From assembly GCA_029876055.1 (NCBI GenBank), contig CM056878.1:248001-312000 (forward strand): DNA of 64,000 bases, in the 5' to 3' direction. The notes under the pieces are model-generated. The model had not been told where the DNA came from. It ran no database searches and was given only the letters and a program-made list of their open reading frames with translations. The stretch comes from Madurella fahalii. Its lineage: Eukaryota > Ascomycota > Sordariomycetes > Sordariales. The position numbers and the translations under genes are program-made. Shown here one piece after another: positions 54,774 to 64,000 of the stretch. The number at the start of each line of letters is the position of its first letter. The first letter of the stretch is position 1.

Positions 54774-56260
54774 TTAGAGGAAGAGCAGACCGGCAATGCC
54801 AATGATGACGGCAAAGGCACTGGCACCGAGCGTCCGCTCAGCACCACGGACGCCATTGTTGCTGTTGTTGCCACCACCGCCGTCAGTCTGGCCGCAACTC
54901 TGGGAGAACTCATTGGGCGAGCAGGCGGGATTGCCATTGCCGCCGGCGTCAGCGCCAGAACTGCCGCCGTTGGATCCGGAACCGCCGCCCGGAACATTTG
55001 GGGGAGCGGCGTTACCGCCCGGAATGGCGTGGACACCAGACGAGGTAGACGAGCCGTCAGATGTGCTGTCGCCCCTGTCCATGTCTGTGCCGGTGCCGAG
55101 GAGGCTCTTGAGCACGGTCGGCCTGTTGCTGTCGACAACCGTGTCGTTTGTGCCGGCGATGTCGTTGTAGTAGTACGAGACGCCCCTGTTGGTGCCGGGC
55201 GGGGTGTTCGTCTTGTAGCATTCAACCGTGACCTCAGCAAACGTGGCGAAGTAGTACCCGTAGTTCTGGATTTCGTCCGAGTTCCAGTCGATCTCGCCGC
55301 CGGCCCAGTCGATGGTGCCCTTGGCGTTGGTTGCAAGGCCGCCGGGCCAGATGGAAATCTGGACGCGAGACGGCGTCTGCGGAAACGCCCACTGGTTCGA
55401 GGTGGCGTTCCAGGTCTCGGACCTCTTCTTGGTGCGGCCCAACTTGCCGTCGATGAGCCACCTGATCTCGTCGGGCGTCCATTGGATCTCGTACTCGTGG
55501 AATTCATTGTACGTGTCAACCACGGTAATGTTGTCAGAATTGTCGTCTTGATACGAGGCAAAAGGTCAGCATCTACGGCGAGACGAACGAGGTTGGGGGG
55601 GGGGAGGGGGAGGGGGATGCTCACAGTTGGGAATACCCTGGAAGTAGTAGTTGGTCTGGGCAGCGTTCAGATCGACGCCGACCCACTCGTAGTCGATTTC
55701 ATCTTTGACGTCGCTGAACAGGATGAAGGCCGTCACCACACCAGCGCCTCGGGACGTCTTCAGCCTCGCCTTGACATTGCCGTACCACATGTACGTCGTG
55801 GTGGCCAGGACGGTGCCGACGGTTCTGGGGGCCATGGTGAGCAACACATTGCCGTCGTAGAGTAGCGGCTCGCCTTGGCCAACCCAGTCAGCTTCGCTGG
55901 GGTCGCCCAGGTACTCGCTGATATCCCGATAGCGGTCCAGAGAGTCCATCCTGTACGTCTTGTCCTGGCATACCGGGGCCGGGACGCACGAATCGATCGA
56001 GAAGGACATGCGGGGGTCGCAACCACCAAGACAAAACGCGCCCACGCCGCATTGGTTGTACTCTACATGGAGGGGGTCCCGGATGTCAGTGTCTGCCGCT
56101 GAAGATAGATGGTTGTGTGGGATATTCGGGGCGACTCACGCGAACAACAGGGAGCCTCCTCGGGACACTTGTTATCCAGAGAGCAGGATGGAGGGTCTTG
56201 CGCCAGGACAGTGGTGGCGCCGAGGAGGGCAGCGCCCAAAGGCAGGAGAGGTCGGACCAT
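54774..56260 (-). CDS. GPI-anchored Crh-type chitin-glucan transglycosylase (GH16)
   Basis: Three exons: 56260-56140, 56062-55625 and 55546-54774, about 443 residues; introns 77 bp (GTGAGT...TGTAG) and 78 bp (GTGAGC...CAAG). A signal peptide (LLPLGAALLGATTVLA) is followed by a Cys-rich chitin-binding-like segment (CSLDNKCPEEAPCCSQYNQC, GVGAFCLGGCDP, split by intron 1). The GH16 domain carries the catalytic DEIDYEW with Glu162, Asp164 and Glu166, and WTPDEIRWLIDG and QISIWPGG further on. A Ser/Gly/Asn-rich tail ends in a hydrophobic GPI-attachment signal (LGASAFAVIIGIAGLLFL). Homologues in yeast (Crh1, Crh2/Utr2) and Aspergillus (Crf) link chitin to beta-glucan in the cell wall. It is expected at the plasma membrane or wall. 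Confidence 0.95.
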
Positions 56261-59036
56261 GATGGTGGAGAGGGTTTGCTTGAGTATGCTAGATGCAGCC
56301 CGGGGGATATGGCGCGCAGGGAGAAGGTTCCCGGCGGCGTCGAAGCTGCGGAGAGGGAATCCGGTTTGGTTCGCCTTCCCGGATGCGGCTGCTTGGGCCC
56401 TGGCGTTTCGGCGTGCTCGAAACGGAAGACGCGGGCCGACAAGTGCTGGAATGGGGTTCGGCAAAAACGAAGACGTCGGCTCGAAAGCTCCTTTCGTGTT
56501 ATATAATTAGAGCGATCGTGTTTATCATCCGGAGAGATGCTCCCTTAAAACGAATGGCGGGTCTCCCTCGGCGTGAAAACGAAAGGCACCAATTGGTGAG
56601 GGCGGAGGGGAATGGGGAGGTAAAAACGAGAGGTCGCTCTCGGCGAGAGTGAGAGTGGGCTCCTTAGCTGTGTGCGAGATGAGGAGAAAAGCTCCAGAGT
56701 GAAAGGCGGGACTCGCGACGGCCCAAATCTATTTTAGCTGGGAGCGCACCCTCTCCCGCCGGCCCAGCCTGTCCAGCCTGGCCAGCCTGCCCAGGGGTGG
56801 GTGGGGAGACAATTCCAGGGTTGCAGCGAGCGCAGCTTTTTAGCAATCGCTCAAATAACGCTCCCCCTGGCCTTGGTCTCCACCCACCCACTCTCTCCCT
56901 CTTCCTGTCATTAGTTGTTTGGTCCTCGTGTTCGTGGGTGCGGTGCAGGTGCCGAGCAAAACGCCAGACCGTTGTGCCCCAGATTTTATACATATACATA
57001 CGTCCCAGTAGCGTATGCTGACGCGATGGAGCACGCGTTGGACGAGATCGGACCAAAGAAATCTGCCCACTGCGCGCACCACAGTAGTGTGCAGCAGTCC
57101 CCTGTTCCGGGCTGTTTGGCTCAATCATGTCTCGGCTTTCCAACCTGTCATGAAACCTCACATTCATGGGCCTTTGACAGCTGCAGCACCCAAGTCCCGC
57201 CAAGCAAGGAATTCAACATGGCCCCAGATCGAACGTCGGCTTTCCAGCGCCAGCTTGGTTCTGGGCCTTCTTGTCTCTTCCAGAACATGGATGACGACAG
57301 CCCCACCAATCGGGCGTGGCACGGCCACTTTCCAGCCCACATTCCCTCTCGTATTCCAAACAATTTGCTGGCATAAATCAGAGAGATACGCCCGACCCTC
57401 TCTACTTTACCCTTTTCTCCGCGTTTTTCTGTCCCGTGACTCCTGATGAAAGGCCTCTTTTTTCCTTTCTTTTTTTTTTCTATTTTTTTTCTTTCCACTC
57501 TTTCCACCCCCTCAAACCACCTCCCTCTTTTACAGGCATCCTTCAATCCTCGCCGCCGTGCTGGCCGCTGGTCCGCTTACTGATCCCACCTCGGGTAACG
57601 TAGCGTTTGTCGCTAGTCGCACAAGCCAGTTGCAAAGCCCAGCGATCGTAGCACATAGTGTAGATCTCACCCGTCAGTCCGAGGTCCGGATGATGCAAGC
57701 AAGTAAATCCGCTCCGGCTGCAACCCCCTTGTCGCTGAGCACGCATCTATTAGGACTTGTTACCGTCGGTTGCCGACAAGCTACGTACCGAGATGGAGGT
57801 CCGAGAATTAAATATATCCTCTTGATGCTTGCGAATTACACAACAGCTGCTAGATGCTATGCTCATTGCATTTGCCTAGAATTTCCTGTGAAAGCATCTT
57901 CGGTTGTGAGAACCATCTCCCTGGATTGTAGTCAAAATAGACCTGGTATCTCAAAGGCCCGGACAGTCATTAGTTCGCTTATTCTATCGGACTATCGAGA
58001 GTAGAGGTCAACTCTCTTAGCGGTGGTCGGTTCAGCAACCACTAACGCAGATCCTAGTGACTAGCATCCCTACCCGAATCAATACACCTCATCATGCGCC
58101 AAGTCATTGCAATGTGCATCGTTCTACATCTTAGAGAGAGAGGAAACCGCGATGTTCTATGCCCGGGAGATAGTACCTTCGGCGAATGTTAACCAGTCTC
58201 CACAGCCAGTATCCCACAGTTACTTTAGAAGGCCCCTGCTATCCCTAACTAGGGAAGGGCAAATCCATACCCGGTAAAGAGAACTATACCCGTAGGGCCA
58301 AGCCCGGCGGCAATGCTCTCTGGTAGCGATTTCACCCGCCAGTCCAAACCCAGAAGGAAAAGACAGTCCCATCATAAACAGGGCAACATCATCTCAGCTC
58401 CTAACCAGACACAGACCTTCCCGGAGTCAGCACAGGGTCGGATAAAACGGTGACGCCCAACGTGAACAGAACCAGGTAGAAGTGCAGGTCAACCTCTGTC
58501 CGGACGCTTTCCCCCAGCCCATTTGATCGCTGAATAAACCCCATCCGTCGTATTCGAAAGTTCCAAGCAAGAATCATACCAGTAAGGGAAGAAGAAAGAG
58601 GAAAAAAAGTATCCGTCCAGGGAAACCAAAGTTAGCGATAAGGACGACTATGAAACCGTAACCAGGCCATGGACCCGCAAAAGAAAACGTGCCAGGACGC
58701 CGCGATGATCGATGACCATGGATCAATACAATGTTGCTTTTGTTTTCGCGCCAAACGCCTCCCTCAGAAGTGGTCTCACTCATGAGCAAAGGTCTTGTGG
58801 CTCGACGCAAATCCTGGCAGGTGAGCGCCGAAGAACTAGCAAGACGGCATCCGATGTCCTCGGTTTGGCTTGCCGTACGGTCTTGATCGATGCTGTGCAA
58901 GAGCCCCGGGGTGGAGGCACTTCATGCCGGCAAAGGGATCAACTGGCAAAAAGTGAAAAAAAGAGAAAAGAACGGAACACGGGATGCCTCATACACCAGA
59001 CAGTCCGAGGCCCGATGGGAAAAGCCTGCGCCACCA
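56261..59036. other. Intergenic region, no gene recognised
   Basis: Contains the promoter of the Crh-type gene and the 3' flank of the Myb/SANT gene. A pyrimidine-rich tract lies at 57440-57530. Frames of 100-180 codons overlap on both strands without family motifs. AT-rich DNA occurs at 57800-58120. Confidence 0.55.
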
Positions 59037-60569
59037 CTACCGACCCTTCTGTGAGGGGAACAGCTCTAGAGACATACGGTCAGTGTCGATGATCCAACCA
59101 CAAAGATTAGACGTCAACTCCTAGGAGTTACTTACCAGGAAAATGTTCTTTGGCGTACTGTTCACAGGCTTTCGCTGGCTTGCCGACTTTCTGACCAATC
59201 ACTTTCCACTTGTTGTTTTCATACTCCTTAATGGCGTTCGCCAAAGCTTGGCTCTGAAGGAAGTAAGTCAGCTCCCGAGCAGCACGAGAAAAACTTGGGG
59301 AGGGGGAGTATCAAGTACCTCGTCTTCAGCGAACTCGGCGTAATGCATATCCTGAGGCAAAGTTGTTAGCTCGACGCGGTAAAGGCAAACCCTGGGCTGA
59401 TGGTCCACTAACCTTGTACCAATGCTTCTTAACACTTCCCTCTGTCCGCGTCGGAAATGTCTGTTTCGGTTAGCCTCACGTCTTCCGCGCCAACTTCAGG
59501 CCGCACCCACCTTGGCGATCTCGGCCCAGCTGTTGCCGGCATCACGCATTTGCTTCAACCGAAGCTCCTCAGCCGGCGTCCAGGGGGTATTTGTCCGACT
59601 CTTCTTTGCGGGCGGCGGAGCCGGTGCAGTGTTGGCGTCATCGCCGGGGACAACTTGGGCAGAAGCAGCCGACGCTTGAACCGGGGCGGGAGCGGCAGCG
59701 GGCGCCGGCACAGATTGCGGCTGGGGTTGCTGAGGATGGTGTGACTGCTGGGGATGATGCTGTGGGTGTTGTGGGTGTTGCGGGTGCTGCGGGTGCTGCG
59801 GGTGCTGTGGATGATGAGGCTGTGGTTGTTGTTGCTGCTGTTGCTGCGGTTGTACAACCTGCTGGGGAGCGATAGGAGCAGCCTGGGCAGCTTGGGGGGG
59901 TTGCTGTTGTTGTTGTTGCTGCTGCTGCTGCTGCTGTTGCTGCTGAGTGGGAGGGGGGGCTGGAATATGCTGGGGAGCATGTTGAGGGGGGTGTTGCGGC
60001 GCGTGCTGAGGGGCGTGCTGAGGGGCATGCTGAGGAGCATGCTGAGGAGCATGCTGGGGTGTATGGGTAGGGCCGTGCTGGGCATGCTGGGAAGCGTGTT
60101 GGGGAGTGTGTTGCGGCGCGTGCTGAGGAGCATGGGCCGGCGGATGGGCGCCGGGGGCAGGCCGCTTCCGTCTCGGGGGGGCTTGGGCTGGGGCCGGTGT
60201 CTGCTGCTGGGGCGGTGTAGCCTGCGGCTGTTGACCGTGAGCCATGGGCTGCTGGGCCGGCTGGGCAGCATGGTGTTGGGTGTGCTGTGAGTGCTGCTGC
60301 TGGTGCGGGTGCTGTGGCTGCGCCGGCTGTGGCGCCTGTGTGGGGTACGCTCGATAATCCACAGGCTGGTCACGCCGGGTCATGTCGGGCTGCTGCTGAG
60401 CAGCATACGGGGGCTGACTGTACCAAGCGGCATGGTTAGCAAACGCGCTCGACTGCTGTTGATGCTGTTGCTGCGGCTGCAACGGCTGCTGGTGTTGCAA
60501 TGATGACATGGACGTTGTCTGCATCGAACGCCATGATTGAACGTCGTTCGCCGTCCGCTGCTTCTTCAT
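59037..60569 (-). CDS. Myb/SANT-domain protein with Gln/His/Pro-rich N-terminus
   Basis: Five exons: 60569-59511, 59460-59413, 59351-59319, 59253-59136 and 59065-59037, about 428 residues; introns 50, 61, 65 and 70 bp, all in phase. The start is ATG 60569 (MKKQRTANDVQSWRSMQTTS). Residues about 30-320 are low complexity: QQ/HQ-rich, then about ten HAPQ-type units, a near-pure Gln run, then HPQ repeats and Pro/Ala-rich DNA. A basic SRTNTPWTPAEELRLKQMRD leads into SANT/Myb repeat 1 (about 329-371: SWAEIAKTFPTRTEGSVKKH, then WYK). Repeat 2 (about 382-416) reads QALANAIKEYENNKWKVIGQ then KVGKPAKACEQYAKEHF. It is probably a DNA-binding regulator with a prion-like or activation-type N-terminus. Targets are unknown. 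Confidence 0.9.
59761..60130. repeat. Coding microsatellites in the Myb/SANT gene
   Basis: Three tandem blocks inside exon 1: HPQ-coding 9-bp units (about 59761-59815), a CAG/CAA run coding about 15 Gln (59901-59945), and HAPQ-coding 12-bp units (about 59965-60130). All keep the reading frame. Confidence 0.9.
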
Positions 60570-63500
60570 CACAGATGCGGCGGAAGACCGCGTCGGGGAC
60601 GGCCTGGGGCACGAAGCGCCAGGTTGGACCACGGCGGCAGGGCGACCGCGACAGCGGCGGCGACAAAAAAAGACGCGACGTCAGGAGGGGAAAAAAAAAG
60701 AGAGGAAAAAAAAAAGAAAAAAAGCGGTAGACAAGACGCAAGGCCGACCGAGGGAACGGGACGAAATGGGATTCTTCTGCTTGATGTTTTCCAGCGTCTC
60801 CCACGTGCGTGTGTCGGTCGGGTGCTCCGTGGTCTAGTACTTTGCTCCAACTGTTTGCAGAACAAGGCCCAGGAGGGGGAAGTAACTACATGGGGTACAA
60901 GAACGGGGGGCGGGGATGGTTTGGGACCTCTGCGTGCGGGTGCCCTTGAGATGGCGGAGGGGGATGGTGTCTCGAGGCCAGCAGCGAGATACCGAAAAGG
61001 TACAAGGAGACAAGGTACATACTGGAGGTCATTGGAGTGCCCGGTGGAGTTGGAGTAGAGGTACTCGGGCACAGGCGTAATTGTCCACTGATGCATGGTC
61101 TAGAGATGCGCCCAAAAAAGGCACTGTCAGCGACGCTGCCCTTGACGAGGAAAATTTGGTGTCGAGCAAAGATGCGATGGAAAAAGAGAAACCAGAGGAG
61201 CGATAGCTGCGGCATTGTTGCTACCAATGCTGGCATTAGGCCTTGCACCGCGCCGACTAGCCCATCATCGACATTTTCATTTAGCGTGGCGATTGAAGTT
61301 TGGTACAGCCACGGACCAGCTTGGCCGCATTTGTGAGCGGTTTTGCTGCTCGCAACAAAGCAGCGCGGCCAGGATGGCTGCGTGTCCGGTGCAGCACGCG
61401 TCAAAGTGTCGCAAAAGAAATTTGGCGATTCGAGACTCGAGGCGAGGCCATCGAGACATGGTGATGCAAAGTGGAAGCAGTACTTACGGGCGAGCCAAGT
61501 CAAGGCCGGAGCTGCATAAATCCCAAACGATGGATTGAATCTCGGGTTCAGGTTGTTGGAGTTGAGGGAGTACTCGCAAGTGACTAGCAGTGCAAGGACT
61601 CGGGACACCGCTCAGGAATGCGGGCAGAAGTACCTTGGACCGGTGGAAATGTCGGGAATGGGGGGCTGGGGGGTGGAGAGAAGGATTCTGTGACCTCAGT
61701 GCGCGTGGTGCGAGCTTGGGGTGGATCGGGTTTTGTGGGAAGCGCGAGTTCTCTGGCTGATGAAGCGGGAGTCGGCTGCCGGGAAGAAATGGCTTTTGTG
61801 GTCTTGGCTGGAGCCCAAGCCACCTTACCCACCTCGCAGCCGCCAACATCTTACTTCTCGGGCCGTTGGCTGTCCTGCCGGACCGCCGAGTCAACGGGCT
61901 GAGGAGTACAGCATGGGGAGAAGCCAATCAGCGAGCGATACGGCCCCCGGGGTCGCGTTTGGCGGCTGACTGTGATGGCGCAGCCTTTTGAGCACGAGTG
62001 ACTGCGCACTTTGCTTCTGGCGGCGCGGTGACGCTGATGTCGGAGCCGATGCAACAGAGTCGCTGACAGCTTCACTCGCTCAAAAGCGGCGCTAGTAAAT
62101 AGCGTTTGTGCTTGCCTCTGCAGAGATTGGACGGCAGCAATCACGGATCCTGGCGGGGAGGCGTCATGCGTGCGCGTACCTCTCCAATAGCAATCGGCCT
62201 CTTGCAGATGACGGTAATTGTTCTCGGCGCGAATCGTCCAAGATGAACTCAAATACTACTATAATACGGGAAGAAAATCTAGTTTGTCGGGGGATGCTTC
62301 CCTGGGCTGGAAAGCAAGGATCATGTACTTTTGATGAAGTAGCATCAAAGTCATCAAGCTATCGGCCAACGTTGGCGTTATCCCAGGATCGGGAAGGAAT
62401 GAGAGGGTGGGGAGGCTGTCGGGAGCACAGACCACCTCCCCTCCCCGGCAATCAAGGCCCGCTGGCGGCAACTTTTTCTTCACAACGGTTCAGGTTTTTC
62501 TCATGCTTCGCCCTCTTTCTCTCTCTTTGTGGAGGACGGGGTCCGACCAAAGTTCCTATCTGCTTTAGAATCCTGATACGGTGTCGCATGCCGATTCTTC
62601 TCGCTCTTGCCTCTCCTCGAGTATCATGACGGTGTACATCGTTTCGAAGTACCGATGGAGCGGGGCCTTCGCAGAGGATGTACAGTACCTTATAGTCCCA
62701 TGTACTGTACCTCGCTAATGTATCTTCCCCGCAGTGAAGCGCTAACGCAGGAAAATGCTGATTTTTGGGTCCCATCACTCTCACACGCAACCCATTCTCG
62801 TGACATGCAATCACCATGGATAGCACATTCATGCTTCGGAGCCAGTTAACACTCCACAGGTTGAGTTCGTCTACTGTGCCCATCATGAAGATATGGATTG
62901 CAAGTTTGCAACCACGGTGAGGATGAGAATAGTCTGCTTTGTCCCTCCAAGCTCAGGTACCACTCCGGCAGCGCGGCCTGCTGCATGCACCGCCGGTAAA
63001 TTCTTAGCTGATGCGTGTTGGTGGCAGAGTATATGCGAGGCCCAACAGGCAGGGGACCGAGGCATCAACAGTTAACACTTAGCATACCCTCGGCTTCTGC
63101 AGTGGGGTTTACTGCGCTTGGCGGCACAGCTCTGCTTAGGGTTGGTCGCTGGCCATTGCACTGCTGTCACAGAGGGCGCACCGTGATACAGGAATTCATC
63201 CATAGCACAACCGATCACGGCAATTGCATGTGATGGACTTGGCTCTGTCTTCACCCCAAGATTCAACACCCAAGTAATGGAGTTACATCTTCCAAAGTGG
63301 CCCAGCTTCAAGCTTATAGGTCCTGCTTCTATGTGCCGTTGGTACATGAATGTACAGTACTGTACATTACCTCTGCGCCGCCCCACATTTGGCTGTCAAC
63401 GAACGTGACGCGCGCTGAGCTCTTGAAGCTGCGTTCGACTGGCTCGGTGACTCGGTTATTCCCGGCGCTCAGCTGCGAAAACCAACACTACACATGCTCC

Positions 63501-64000
63501 GATAAAAGCCACAGGCCGAAGGTTCCAGTTCGCAGATGTCAGTTAGAAACGATCCTTCTCATTTCCTCCGTGGCCACTATTCAATCGTAGGGACGATAGC
63601 GAACATCCTTGGGCCCGGATTTGGATGATGGAGGCAGATCTATCTGCAGCTCGCTCAAAGTGGCCGCGGCGACACCTCGACTCCGGTGCGCGAGACAAGA
63701 CATCGCCGGATTCGAAAATGCCGCTCCTTAGTCCCCAGCCAAGCCACTACCGGGTGCGTCGGTAGGCCGAGCGGGGGCGTTCGTCCGAAGCAGGACCAGC
63801 GTCTGTGTCCAAGATCCGCTCGGACTGGGAATGGGCTCATCCGTCGCATCCAATTTCCATCAGGCTTCTTGCTTAACATCGGCTATCTGGCGACAACCGA
63901 TTGTGAGCGATCCGGGGGTTTGCTGCCGCCAAATCTTACCAAAAAGATGAGATCCTGGCGGTCACAATCCCGGGCAAGATTGTAATTGCAGGGTTTGTGA
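60570..64000. other. Gene-poor end of the window
   Basis: The part nearest 60570 must hold the promoter and leader of the Myb/SANT gene; A-rich runs lie at 60690-60725. No gene recognised in 61-64 kb. Four of the dispersed GTACAGTAC/GTACTGTAC words lie at 62680-63365, including a 20-bp perfect palindrome. A gene could continue beyond the window edge, but nothing at the edge suggests one. Confidence 0.5.
63349..63368. repeat. 20-bp perfect palindrome
   Basis: AATGTACAGTACTGTACATT equals its own reverse complement. It contains both GTACAGTAC and GTACTGTAC, a word pair that recurs at seven other sites in the window. Confidence 0.9.

Noticed and set aside
59754..60503. Plus-strand Leu/Gly-rich frames resembling membrane proteins over the Myb gene
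   Set aside because: They are the complement of the Gln/His/Pro repeats in exon 1 of the minus-strand Myb/SANT gene.
4888..62692. Dispersed TACCTTA/TAAGGTA words, such as TAGGTACCTTACCTTAG at 21169
   Set aside because: About a dozen copies found by eye against roughly eight expected for a 7-mer on both strands; the enrichment is too weak to claim.
1..64000. Transposons, CRISPR arrays or prophage
   Set aside because: No transposase, reverse transcriptase or integrase motifs, no regularly spaced repeat array, and the gene content is eukaryotic.

Overview
The window is nuclear DNA of a filamentous ascomycete (Pezizomycotina), most likely a Sordariomycete. The evidence is the intron style (mostly 43-195 bp, GT-AG with some GC-AG), GC-rich coding sequence beside AT-rich intergenic patches, an intron-containing tRNA-Ala, and families typical of this group: Clr5-ankyrin proteins, a LaeA-like methyltransferase, a fungal DUF2235 protein, a DUF4604 protein and a Crh-type GH16 wall transglycosylase. 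I see no plasmid, phage, CRISPR or intact transposon. About 17 protein genes look intact; others are damaged or doubtful.

Layout. 0-3 kb: no gene except tRNA-Ala(AGC) at 2825-2948. 3.3-6 kb: a secreted SMP-30-like protein, then a disrupted single-pass membrane protein gene. 8.3-10.6 kb: a Clr5-ankyrin protein. 13-16.4 kb: a secreted Kre9/Knh1-domain wall protein whose C-terminus looks frameshifted, then an AT-rich damaged stretch with a kinase-like remnant and a truncated ankyrin ORF. 16.9-23.7 kb: a thiol methyltransferase, an unknown repeat protein and a five-exon DUF2235 hydrolase-like gene. 24.9-32.2 kb: an aldo/keto reductase, a small unknown protein, a secreted aspartic-protease-like protein and an eight-exon LaeA-like methyltransferase. 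34.7-37.7 kb: OHCU decarboxylase (urate breakdown) and an unknown, probably nuclear protein. 42.7-46.9 kb: a TesB-type acyl-CoA thioesterase ending in a peroxisomal signal, cytochrome c oxidase subunit 4 (COX4) and a DUF4604 protein. 48.9-60.6 kb: a second Clr5-ankyrin protein, an unknown protein, the Crh-type enzyme and a Myb/SANT protein with a long Gln/His/Pro-rich N-terminus. 60.6-64 kb: no gene recognised.

The genes do not form an obvious pathway or secondary-metabolite cluster: there is no PKS, NRPS or terpene synthase beside the LaeA-like gene. They read as ordinary scattered housekeeping, cell-wall and regulatory genes. The most notable signals are an enriched dispersed 9-mer, GTACAGTAC/GTACTGTAC; two GC-AG introns and a 13-nt microexon in the LaeA-like gene; RIP-compatible stop codons and a homopolymer frameshift in otherwise coherent genes; an unknown gene whose intron encodes a second copy of its own protein repeat; and a thioesterase lacking the expected catalytic Asp. 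All exon joins were made by hand from splice consensus, reading-frame continuity and family knowledge, with no alignment or RNA evidence.
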